A stretch of DNA of 64,000 nt, from positions 4,456,707 through 4,520,706 of the forward strand of contig OZ023182.1 of the NCBI GenBank assembly GCA_963995505.1, given 5' to 3'. Under the pieces are notes generated by a model. That model was not told the origin of the DNA. It saw only the letters and a list, made by a program, of their open reading frames with translations, and made no database searches. Of the stretch, positions 22,611-33,200 are shown in pieces (position 1 is the first letter of the stretch; each line of letters starts with the position of its first letter). Made by a program: the position numbers and the translations under genes. The stretch comes from Hypericum androsaemum. Lineage: Eukaryota; Streptophyta; Magnoliopsida; Malpighiales; Hypericaceae.

Positions 22611-23521
22611 TAGGGATGGCAATGGCCAGGATCCATAGGACCCAGATCCTCATCCTCTTTTTAGATGGTAGATCCAGATATTTACCCTTATCCTCTTTAA
22701 AAATAAGGATTCGGGCAGGATCTGGGTCCTAAAAAATCGGGTAGGATAAGGGCAACCCGCGGGTCCGTATTTTTTATAAATATTAATTTTTCAAAAATTA
22801 AATTATTTTCTGATAGTTTTCAAATAGCAATGGGACATTTTCATTCATTAAACAAATCAAATACAAATAAACAAAACAAACAAATCTAAAAAAATTGAAA
22901 ATTGGTAAGTTAAAATTGATAAATTGGTTCGTAATTTTTGCTGCTATTACTTGGGGCATGTGGCTACTTCGTAATAGTATTATCTTCAATGAGGCAAGGT
23001 GCGATAATGAGCTTCTCGTGCATTCTGTGCTCTTTCATGCCCAAGAGTGGATCTTTTGGACGGATGCCTCGATCATTCACAATCAATCGTTGCTCACTTT
23101 CTTCATTGTCTATAAGAATTTATAGATCCCTCTTTTTCACCTCTTGAGGTTGAGGGAATGTTTTGGTCGGGGTGGGGTTGTAACTGATGTAAATATAGGT
23201 CCATGTATCTTGTCTTTCTTTTTGCGATTGCTCTGTTTTGAACTATCATTTTAATAAAGAATATTTACCTACCAACAAATTTAAAAATTTGGTATTATGT
23301 CTAATAATTAATATACATATATATTATTTTAATATTAATTTAAAAAATTTGGGTAGGATCAGAGCAGGATCCTATAGATTCATATCCATTCCGTTATTCT
23401 TTTAAAATATCAGGATCCGAGCAGGATCAGGGTCTAGACTCGATCAAAGTCAATAGATCTTGGACCATTCGGGTCTGAATCAGGATAGATCCTCATAATA
23501 AAAGCCTAATTACCATCCCTA
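22611..23521 (+). mobile_element. Non-autonomous hAT-like element, copy 2
   Basis: 911 bp. Ends TAGGGATGGCAAT and ATTACCATCCCTA form an inverted repeat. Perfect 8-bp TSD, ACTGAAAC, at 22603-22610 and 23522-23529. Shares its interior with copy 1, including the LINE-derived ORF (22895-23125). Confidence 0.88.
22895..23125 (+). pseudogene. LINE fragment in hAT copy 2
   Basis: Same 76-codon frame as in copy 1, with substitutions (WFVIFAAITWGMWLLRNSI). The open length is conserved between the copies, but the fragment lacks any catalytic domain. Confidence 0.6.
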
Positions 23522-23529
23522 ACTGAAAC

Positions 23530-24662
23530 GGCAAAATTTAGGGACTCGAGCAATTACCTGAAATACCCAATAACGCGGGATTAGAGATATAGAGAGAACC
23601 TAATATAAAACATCGAAAGGAGGAAAAGGAAACCAAACCTCAAGTGGCAAAGGCTGATTAAATAGAAATTGAAGGGGAATAACATAATTAAAGCGTTATT
23701 ATCACCAAGAGGGAGACAACATTGGCTGCCACGTTGCAGCCAATGGAAGGTGGGGGCCCATTACGAGGAGGATGCATGCTTTTAAAGGAGCATGCTTCTA
23801 ATACAGGAAGCAATTGCCGGTATCAGAAAGAGGCTTAAGTGGTTAGTTAATAATAAGATTGCATATAAATGTGTATAAAAAATGACAATAGCCGAAATAA
23901 AGTACGAAATTCACAGAAATCGAAGACCCAAAGAAACTCCCCTGTGAGTGATTCGATTACCTGTCAAAGGAGCCAAAGTCAAAAATTAGTAAATGGGAAA
24001 ACGACTGGATGGAGACACCCACATGTTTATGTTATAGCGTCAATTACGATACGATACGCTTTCTGAATTTTGAGCAGTTATATTTTAAAAATATTTTATT
24101 TAGAGCCCAACAATATCGAAATATTAACTATATTTAATTATGATTTTACAAATGTAATTTTTCTCAAGATTTCAACATAATATTTTAATTTTTTTTTTAA
24201 TCTATTGTCATTTGTATCAACTTTACAGTAAAAATATAGTTTATATTACCCCTCAAAAACTATAGTTTATATTTATTTTACCTTAAAGGTACATTAGAAT
24301 TTTGCTCGTTGTTAAAATCTTTATATTAAACTAAAAGTCTTAAAATAGCGATGATGTGAATTTTCAACAATTATAAACAATTTCATAATACTAGTAATAC
24401 GTAATCTCAACACGTTTTATTAAACGAAGCTCATCTGGCCAAAATATGTGCAAATTTTGACTCAACAAAGTACGATGAAATGATAGTCGAACAAAAAACA
24501 ATGGGCTATATGATTAACACGCTCTGATACTATATTCGAATCTTCATATCAGCTCAAAACATTATGTCAATGCGTGGTGAATTTTTGACTTTATAAAATA
24601 AGCCAACCACAACTGTAATTAGTAATGTGTAAATCTCAACATCGGTTCAAAATCCACACGCT
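23530..24662. other. Intergenic, nothing recognised
   Basis: AT-rich DNA. The ORF at 23869-24066 has no family features. No element boundaries or RNA genes seen. Confidence 0.5.
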
Positions 24663-24670
24663 CCCTTAAT

Positions 24671-25218
24671 TAGGGGTGAGCTTGAAACCTGCAAAACTGC
24701 AAAATCGACCGACCGTGAAACCGACCGACCGACAGACAAAATCTAAACCGCACACTTAAATGGTTTGTGGTACGGTTTCAAATCGGCACCGAACTGGTGC
24801 GGTATGGTTTCGGGTTTGGCCTCAAACCACACCGACCGACCACGAAACCGCACATATATAAAACGAAGTCGTTTTATATATGTCTACTATGTGAAAAAAC
24901 GACGTCGTTTTGTTTTAGTACATAAATTTTTTTACCGTGGGCTTTGTGAACTTGTAAGGAAATGGGCTTCATTTTTTCACCGTGCAAGTTAAAGAAAAAA
25001 AAAATATATTTCAAATTTGGGCCTATTAAATGGGCCTTGCGAATTATGTCAAATTTGTAGTTTCAAACCGCAACACCACACTATTAAACCGCAAACCACC
25101 ACACCGCGGTTTTTTCCTAAACCGTCACACCGACGGTGTAGATTTTGGCTATGTCAAAAGTGCGGTTCGGTATAAATTTCCACACCGACACTGCAAAACC
25201 GCACCGAACTCACTCCTA
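24671..25218. mobile_element. Non-autonomous hAT element
   Basis: 548 bp with TIRs TAGGGGTGAG / CTCACTCCTA. Perfect 8-bp TSD, CCCTTAAT, at 24663-24670 and 25219-25226. The interior is rich in AAACCGCAC-type repeats, pointing inward from both ends, and holds two palindromes: ATATATAAAACGAAGTCG... (about 24854-24881) and AAAACGACGTCGTTTT (about 24896-24911). No coding capacity. Confidence 0.88.
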
Positions 25219-25292
25219 CCCTTAATATTTATTTCCACAGCTTCAATTTTCTTTCTATTAGATATATAATTTTGCTGTAAACAATTTACGTC

Positions 25293-26440
25293 TAGGAGTG
25301 AGCATTTGAATTATTCGTAAACAAACTATCCAAAATTTTAACTATCCGAACTATCCGAATAAGTATTTTTAGTGTCCGAGTCCGAACTCTACTATTTGAT
25401 ATCCGATATTCGAATTTTTTTAAATTCGAATAATTTGAACTATCTATTTTTTTCAAGTCTTCAAAAAAAAATGGTAACATGATATGGTTAGAAAATGAAT
25501 CTAGAATCTCCATGAAAACTAAAGAAAAATTCAAACCTGATTCGTGGTAGTAGTGGCCTTCAAGGAATCAAGGGAACCTGATAAATTTCTTTTTTTCTTA
25601 CTCGGAGAAGTTGAAATTTACGGGACACTAGGTGGTGGTAGCCTTGTATGTTTTTTGACTTGTAATTTTTAAATGGCTTAATTTTGTGGGTTAGTGTAAG
25701 GTTTAACTATTTGTAATTTTTATTTTATTTAATGGACTTAATTTGTAAATCGTATATTTGGGAAAAGTCCACTTTAGTACCCAGTGGTATCGCCCAAAAT
25801 TACTTAAGTACCCTGTGGTAAAAAACTGATCAATCGAGTCATACTTATTCCAATTAACATCAAAAAGGTCCTCGGGCAGCTGCCCGGACCTGCCCGGACA
25901 TACCCGAACCCTGCCCGAACTACGTGGCCAGCCACGTCACCAAATTTTGATGACGTGGCGCCACGTGGAGAGGAGGAGGAGGACGCGGAGAGGAGGAGGA
26001 GGACGCGGAGGAGGATGAGGAGGAGGGAAGGAGATGGATGTCCACGTGGCGCCACGTCATCAAAATTTGGTGGCGTGGCTGGCCACGTAGTTCGGGCAAG
26101 GTTCGGGCAGCTGCCCGAGGACCTTTTTGATGTTAATTGGAATAAGTATGACTCGATTGATCGGTTTTTTACCACAGGGTACTAAAGTGATTTTGGGCGA
26201 TACCACAGGATACTAAAGTAGACTTTTCCCCGTATATTTTAGATATTTGAAATATCAATTTTATTATTCGTATTTGTATCCGAGTCCGAAATATTTATTT
26301 CGGATAGTTTGAGTACGAGTTCAATTTTAAAATTATCCGAGTTCGAATACGAAAAAAATTTCGGATATCGAATATGCATAACTGATATCAAAATTTTTTC
26401 TCAACCTTATTTATGTCATTGCATAACTTATTTTATTTTT
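25293..26440. mobile_element. Truncated hAT-like element hosting a MITE
   Basis: Starts with TAGGAGTGAGC, the same end type as the neighbouring hAT element. It is filled with ATCCGAACTATCCGAAT and TCCGAGTCCGAA repeats on both sides of the MITE at 25760-26230. No matching right end (GCTCACTCCTA) is found before about 26440, so the right end seems deleted or decayed. Confidence 0.5.
25760..26230. mobile_element. Foldback MITE, Mutator-type (9-bp TSD)
   Basis: 471 bp made almost entirely of two inverted arms (about 25760-25975 and 26025-26230) starting GGGAAAAGTC. Perfect 9-bp TSD, CGTATATTT, at 25751-25759 and 26231-26239. The short centre is a GGAGGAGGAGGACGCGGA purine repeat. The 9-bp TSD places it with Mutator-like elements. 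The transcript would form a long hairpin. Confidence 0.88.
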
Positions 26441-27414
26441 GAATCTTGATAGGACAACGAAATTATAAAATAAAATTAACACCAGATAATCAGTTATGCA
26501 ATGACGTAAATAAGGGGGAGCAAAACTTATTTTGAATCTTGATAGAACAACATGAAGTATTCGCAACGAAATTATAAAATAAAATTGACATCAGATAATC
26601 AGATGGTGGTAGGGAACAGAAAAACGAAAAATAAAAAATAAAACAAACGGCGTTAAGTTCAAAAGGTGGGCCCAAGTGATTTTAATTAAAGGGTGGTGGT
26701 GCGTCAGAGAGGGGGATGGAGGTATGAAAGGGACGATGCACAGATTTAGATTACCTTCCCGAGGTGAGAAAAAGAAGTGCCCAGAAATAATTATAATAAT
26801 TTCATCAGAGAAAAGGTTTTATCTTTTTTTTCATAAACGATAATAGCGAAAATTCACCTGCGTACTACATTATTGTACCTTGTTTAAAATGCAAAAAATC
26901 AGTTACTTATTTTTGAAGTTTTTGCATTTTAGTAATACGGGTGGTCTTCCAGTGTAAATGGCTATGGCTGTGTACAGGAAGAACCCACGTGCCTCGAAAA
27001 AAAAACCCACTTGTAAGACTTGATCAACCTATATATTAATTTTTAAAATTTTTTTTGGTCCGACCGGTCGACCCGGAAATAGAAAAAATTCAGCTCTTAC
27101 CAAAATTCGTATTTTAAAATTATAGTCTTCCTTATATTATCTGACCATCTAATGTGCCATATCATGTTGAATCTTCCACATGAATGATGAAGTGCATGTA
27201 AAAAATAGAAAAAATCTGCTCACATACTCTGTGGTTTTAGCTATTATTAATTCAATACATTTTGATTTAAAAGGCAAAAAATTGATTATTAATGTTTGAA
27301 ATTTTGACAATTTAGTGAAGCCAAGAGAATCCATCTTGCTTGACGTATGGGTGGGTTCGTCTATCATCTGCACGAGACGAGCTCCAGAGACATGTTGAAA
27401 ACATATATATAATA
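26440..27414. other. Intergenic with a ~95-bp duplication
   Basis: A segment starting TTTGAATCTTGATAG occurs twice (about 26436 and 26530). A 28-bp inverted match (about 26401-26430 against 26490-26518) flanks the first copy. The rest is AT-rich with no gene seen. Confidence 0.5.
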
Positions 27415-28140
27415 GGATAAATTACTCTTAGGTCCTACGTATATGGCTTTATCTACGATTTAGTCCCTTCATTTTGGTAATGCATTATAAAGACCATGTG
27501 TTCGGTTTTATTATACTATGTGATCTCTCGCTAACATTATCCGTTCTTTTTTTTGTCATTAAAATGACAAAAAAATCCCTTAAAAAACCAAAAAAGATCA
27601 TCCTCTTCCTCCTTACCGTCGTCGGCCGATTCTCCTTCACCACCTAGTCCGCCGGCGATGATCCTCTTCCCAACCTCACTTCCCTCACCCATAAGACAGG
27701 AGATCAAGATCAAGAGGATCGAGAACACGACGAATTGATAAATGACGAGAGGGTTGGGATTTTCGGCCTCCACTATGCCCAAAAGCCGCCATCAGCCCAA
27801 AAAAAACTTCTGGTATTTCCGGCCTCCACCGCACCCTAAAATCGCCTATGCCTTCACCCCAAATCTCTCCTAAAAAAAGTCAACGTAGACGACTTCGGCG
27901 GCCTAAATATTTTTGGCCTCCACTCCGCCCAAAAGCCACCATCGACCAAAAGAAGCTTCAGGTACTTCTGGCCTCCACCCTACCATAAAACCTTCCTCTG
28001 CCTCCACCCCGAATATCTCCCACTCTCGACCTCTTGTGAGGTTGCGACTACCGAGCTCATCGAAACCCTATCGCGAGAAAATCTAGTGAGAGAAATCCGT
28101 GATAAAGAAAGAGTATCTCGAGAAGGAATAACCCTCCTTG
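27414..28140. mobile_element. MULE-like end without a partner
   Basis: 27414-27600 looks like the left end of a MULE: GGATAAATTACTCTTAGGTCC, then GGTTTTATTATACTATGTG, then GTCATTAAAATGACAAAA. It is the layout seen at 40299, 45873 and 48965. No right TIR follows. Downstream is a tandem pair of about 150 bp (27761 and 27911, each with GGCCTCCAC). Probably a truncated non-autonomous element. Confidence 0.4.
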
Positions 28141-28149
28141 ACATTTGGT

Positions 28150-28740
28150 GTATCACAAAATCTTGCCTTGCACCATCACAAACCCTTGCCTTAAACCATC
28201 ACAAACTATTACATTTAGAGGGAAAGCTATATCCCTAATATCATCCAGTAATAAGCCACGCAATTCAATGGGAGGTTCATGTAAAATGTGGAGTGCTAAA
28301 GGCATGGAGAAACCGATAGTCGCAAGCCGATCCGCGCAACGATTCGCTTCCCGATATATATGCACCACCTCAACATTCCAATCCTAATTCAGCTCATGAT
28401 AAATTTGCGCAAGGAGAGGCCGTGGAGTATTAGTGCGGTCCGTAGGGGTAGTCATGAAACCAGCTACAAGAGAGGAGTTGTTTTCGAGGATGAGTTTCTT
28501 GATACTTAGTGATTTCAGCAGTGTATAGCTGCCCAAAGCTTCGCGTTGACACTTGAGTTACTCCCCAAGTTGATTGTGAAACCGCCAATCCAATTCCCCC
28601 CTGCATCCCGAAGAACTCCACCAGCTGTTGCTATGCCTGTCGAGGCTCTCCTAACTCCATTAGTGTTCAGCTTGATTCAATCCTCTCTTGGTCTTTCCCA
28701 GCCAATAAGTCGCTCTTCACGGGCAGGTTTGGCATGTAAG
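28150..28740 (-). pseudogene. LINE-type RNase H (RVT_3) remnant
   Basis: On the minus strand, frames read TAGGVLRDAGGNWIGGF then NSSVNAKLWAAI (about 28680-28530) and, at the end, VHIYREANRCADRLATIGF (about 28368-28310). These are the G-G-x-x-R-D, E/K-x-x-A and H-x-x-R-x-x-N-x-x-A-D blocks of the RNase H domain that closes many plant LINE polyproteins. Frameshifts separate the blocks. Confidence 0.7.
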
Positions 28741-28859
28741 GCTGCCACTGACCTCGCATGCTGCATCAATTTCCTTGCACTTGTTCAGAATAAACCAAAT
28801 CGGGTTAGTTAGTCTATCGTGGTGATCTATCCAAACCAGCTGGTTACGCCAAGCCCCGA

Positions 28860-29600
28860 AGCTATTTAGAGCAACTTTTCAAATATTGTCACCAATTTTA
28901 TGCGTTAAAACAAACAACTAAAAAATGATCATATTTCTCTGTTTCTTGAATGATATATTGGTTGCTTCGAATCCATAATCCCTCATGAAAAAAACATCAC
29001 CATAGTCCATAATCAATTTTTAAAAAACAGGAATCTCCAAAATTGATTTTGGAACAATGTTACAAGTTTTCCAGTATTTTAAACGGTTGAAAAATATTTC
29101 TTATATCTCATATGTGCATTTACATAATTGCAAGTTACCATTTCCTAAAAACAAAATATATAAAAGCTTGAAACAAGCCCAGCCAATCACAGACTGCATT
29201 GAAATCTACTAAAGCTCACTGAATTTATGTATTACATATTTTTTTTGGGGTGAAAATTTATGTATTACATCAACAAGTCCAAGCAGGGGATGGCCATGCA
29301 CAGAGGAGAGAGAAAGGAATAGTCCAAAGCAGGTCAGAGGTAGACCCTAGTAACATCTGTCTTGTCAATGTCAAAAAATATATATGAAAATTTCTAAACG
29401 AATCGACTTGATTAGAGACTTGGATTCTGATTAAATTAAGTTTAAATTTCACGGATATATAAATTAACATTATGAAAACATCCATAAAATATGATCCGAG
29501 TAATCGAAACAATTTCAGAAAAAAGAAAAGAAAACTAAAAAACCATTGGCAAAGCAGAGAAGGGACAGAGCACCTAGAATTTACCTCAAGTTAAAATCAA
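28860..29600. other. Intergenic, nothing recognised
   Basis: AT-rich DNA upstream of the ERECTA gene; no gene or bounded element seen. Confidence 0.5.
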
Positions 29601-30233
29601 TTTCATGCAGTGGACTGCCACATGGCATTTCACCCCATTCTTGTAAGAGAGAGAGAGAGGGTAAAGGTGAAAAAAAGAGTGAAATTTCACTTATCAGGTA
29701 AAAATGTAGAAAGTGTGAGAGAATCAGCAAAGGACGAGAGAAGTTGTGCAGAGTTTCTGGCAGAACAGAGCCCCTCTGTCACCAAAGGGCATTTTACCTT
29801 TTTTTTTACCCACCCCAGAAAAAAAGAGAGATAAAAAAGAAAAAAAGAGTGAAAGGAGAGAAAAAAAATGATAATTTGGAAAATTACACACAAGGGAGAT
29901 GTTCAAATCTCTTTCTTGGCTGTCTCTTTCTCTATTACTCATGAGGTGGAAGCATAAATGGGTGTAATGGAGTACTGGGAACAGCTCTGCACATTTTCGG
30001 ACAGAGAGAGAGAGAGAGAGAGAGAGAGGGGCCTGTTTAGTTTTGCCAGAGCGATGTGACTTGAGCTAAGCTTAAAGCTTCCTCTTCTTCTTCACGTCAT
30101 TAACTTATTATAATAAGATCCACCCAAGACTGAGATTTTAATATATACCCAAATAGGGGAAGAATTTGAAGGAGTAGAAAAGCCTCAAGAGAGGTAAAGA
30201 TAGTGACTTTGGAAGTTAAAGTGTAAAGGGTCA
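29600..30233 (+). promoter_or_regulatory. Probable promoter/leader of the ERECTA gene
   Basis: Contains purine-rich runs and a (GA)n tract (30002-30029), common in plant 5' leaders. Long AG-rich runs lie at 29645-29880. I could not place the transcription start with confidence. Confidence 0.4.
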
Positions 30234-33200
30234 ATGGCATTTCGCTTGGAATGGCTTCTCTTGGGCTCTCTCCTATGGCTGGCTCTAGCTTCCTTGGTCG
30301 CCTCCGATGATGGTTAGTACTATGAGTACTTCTCCTCTGGAGCTTACCCTATTGGCCACCTTTAGTATATATAATAATATTCTGTTTAGTTCATATTTAG
30401 AAGCTTCCAAGTCTCCGTTTTTTTTAATAACGTGTTTGTTTAGTAGTCAAAGTTTAGGTCTTTTCAGGGTTTAGCTGCTCATGAGGTGTACTTTACTTTA
30501 CCTTCTCTTAGTTTAGCCTTCTCAGGGTTGAATTGAGTTTGACTTAATTTTGTGTGGCATTTGGTGGTGGTGGTGGAAACAGGAGCGACACTGTTGGAGA
30601 TTAAAAAGTCGTTTAGGGACGTGGACAATGTTCTCTACGACTGGTCGGATTCGCCTTCTTCGGATTACTGCGTTTGGAGGGGAGTTGCTTGCGACAACGT
30701 CACCTTTAACGTTGTTGGACTGTGAGTCCTTCTCTTCAATGTTGTTGTTCTTGGTGGAGCTTTTTGTAATGATATCCTTGCTTTTGTTGTCTTAATACAT
30801 ATTTTTATTGCCTTCTTATGGTTTTAGAAATCTGTCAAGTTTGAACCTTGATGGGGAGATTTCACCTGCTATTGGAAACCTCAAGGACCTCAATTCTATG
30901 TAATGTTCCTAACCCTTTGGAGTGTTATTGTTATCTTTCCTTTGTCATTAAATGGCTAGGTCAAAGATGCCCGAGGATAACATGTTGGTTCTATCTAATT
31001 TGCTGTTTTTTCCGGGTTTAGTGTTCTTTAAAATAGTGTAATAAACATGAGCATTGAGCAAACTTATGCTCGACTTGTAATTCTTGTTGTCTTTCTTGAA
31101 CAGTGATCTTAAAGGTAATCATCTTTCTGGGCAAATTCCTGATGAGATTGGAGACTGTTCGTCTTTGCAGAGCCTGTAAGTACTAATGTTAATTCTATGG
31201 GACTTCGGAGATGATTGCTAAGTCTATGATCTGCATGAAAGGGCCGTTTGTACGGTATCTGATTTTTGTTTTCACGCTCTTCGTAGTGATCTATCATTCA
31301 ACAACCTTTATGGAGACATTCCCTTTTCTATCTCCAAGCTGAAGCAACTGGAGTTCTTGTAAGCACCTTATCAATCTCGCATGTCTGTTTTATGTTGTCT
31401 GTGTCTGAAATCCCTCTCCTTTCTGGTGATTAGAATTTTAAAGAATAATCAGCTCATTGGACCAATTCCATCGACGCTGTCTCAGATTCCAAATTTGAAA
31501 GTTCTGTAAGTTTCTATCCTTGTCTTATGATGAATTAGAATCATATGCAAACCCAAGTCCTTGTCTTAATCGTTACTTTGTAAAAATTGCGGTTACAGAG
31601 ACCTCGCCCAAAATAATCTCAGCGGGGAAATACCTAGACTTATATACTGGAATGAAGTTCTTCATTACCTGTGAGTATGGAGTTTGCTGTCGTGCACCTT
31701 CTCTTCTGTTATCTTCTAAATTTGTGCACTTCATGTAACATCATCATGCTAACTTTTTCGATACTAGAGGCTTGCGTGGGAACAATTTGGTTGGAACACT
31801 CTCCCCGGATATTTGTCAATTAATTGGCTTGTGGTACTTGTAAGTAATCTTTCAATAGGCCCACTCTCTGAAGATTTGCAACTTTTGTTCACAATATTTG
31901 ATAACTAAGTTTCTTTTATCATTCTAGTGATGTAAGGAACAACAGCTTGACAGGAACCATCCCTGATAATATCGGCAATTGTACTGCCTTTCAGGTCTTG
32001 TAAGTATTCGAGATAACCGACTAAGCTTGCTGAAATGCCTTCCGTAGTGATTTGATGGTTAATATTTTGTTCTAAATTTTAGGGACTTGTCCTACAACCA
32101 GTTCACAGGAGAGATTCCATTCAACATTGGGTATTTGCAAGTAGCTACATTGTAAGAGCTTGGATTTCTCTAACTATTTGTTGTAACTTGGAATAGAAGT
32201 TACAGCTAGTTTCAATTGCTTATATCTTTTTATTTTTTCTTGCTCAGGTCCTTGCAAGGAAATCTACTGTCAGGAGAGATTCCTTATGTTATTGGTCTTA
32301 TGCAGGCTCTTGCAGTCTTGTAAGTGACCCTGTTTAAATTGTTGGTTATCGAGAATTTTGTCTTAGCCACTTTGTGATCCTCTTTTCCTCGTTGCTTAAA
32401 TTTGATTATTTTCTTGCTATTGCTCTTTATGTTGCTTTCGTTAATCAGAGATTTGAGCTGTAACATGCTAAGTGGACCAATCCCTCCTATTTTGGGCAAT
32501 TTGACTTACACTGAGAAACTGTAAGTCTGCTTTTACCAAAGTCCTTGCAAGTTCTTATCCATCATCTTTTCCGTTCATTTTCTCGTTGCTCTGTATATGT
32601 GGAGGTATATTCATTTGAACGTCTAATGTCTCTTTTTCTAGGTACTTGCACGGGAACAAGCTAACTGGATCTATTCCGCCAGAGCTCGGGAATATGTCAA
32701 AGCTACACTACTTGTAAGAACACTTTTCCATATGGACTGTTCTCTTCACCCATCTCATTGTTCGTCATGCTTCAATAGTCGGTGTTTTTAGTTACTGAAA
32801 AACACTACCTTTTTTCAGGGAGTTGAATGACAACCAGCTCACAGGGCATATTCCACCAGAGCTCGGGAAGCTAACTGACTTGTTTGATTTGTAATTTCTA
32901 TGATCTTTACCTTCCAGTTGGTACGCTTTGTGTGCGATACACTTCCCTGATTATATTTTCTTCCAGAAATGTGGCAAATAACCAACTCGAAGGGCCTATT
33001 CCAGATAATCTTAGTTCGTGCACAAACCTCAACAGTCTGTAAGCATCTAATCCATTCTCAAACTTGTTTGGAAAATCCAAATTCTTAAGTTGATGATTAA
33101 CCTCCGTCATTTCGGGTCAGCAATGTGCATGGCAACAAGTTGAATGGAACCATTCCACGCTCTTTTCAGATGCTAGAGAGTATGACATACCTGTGAGTTT

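Noticed and set aside
25955..26185. Arg/Glu-rich ORFs on both strands
   Set aside because: They lie in the arms and purine centre of a foldback MITE and have no domain.
28546..28812. Plus-strand ORF of 88 codons
   Set aside because: It is the shadow of a minus-strand LINE RNase H remnant that has recognisable motifs.
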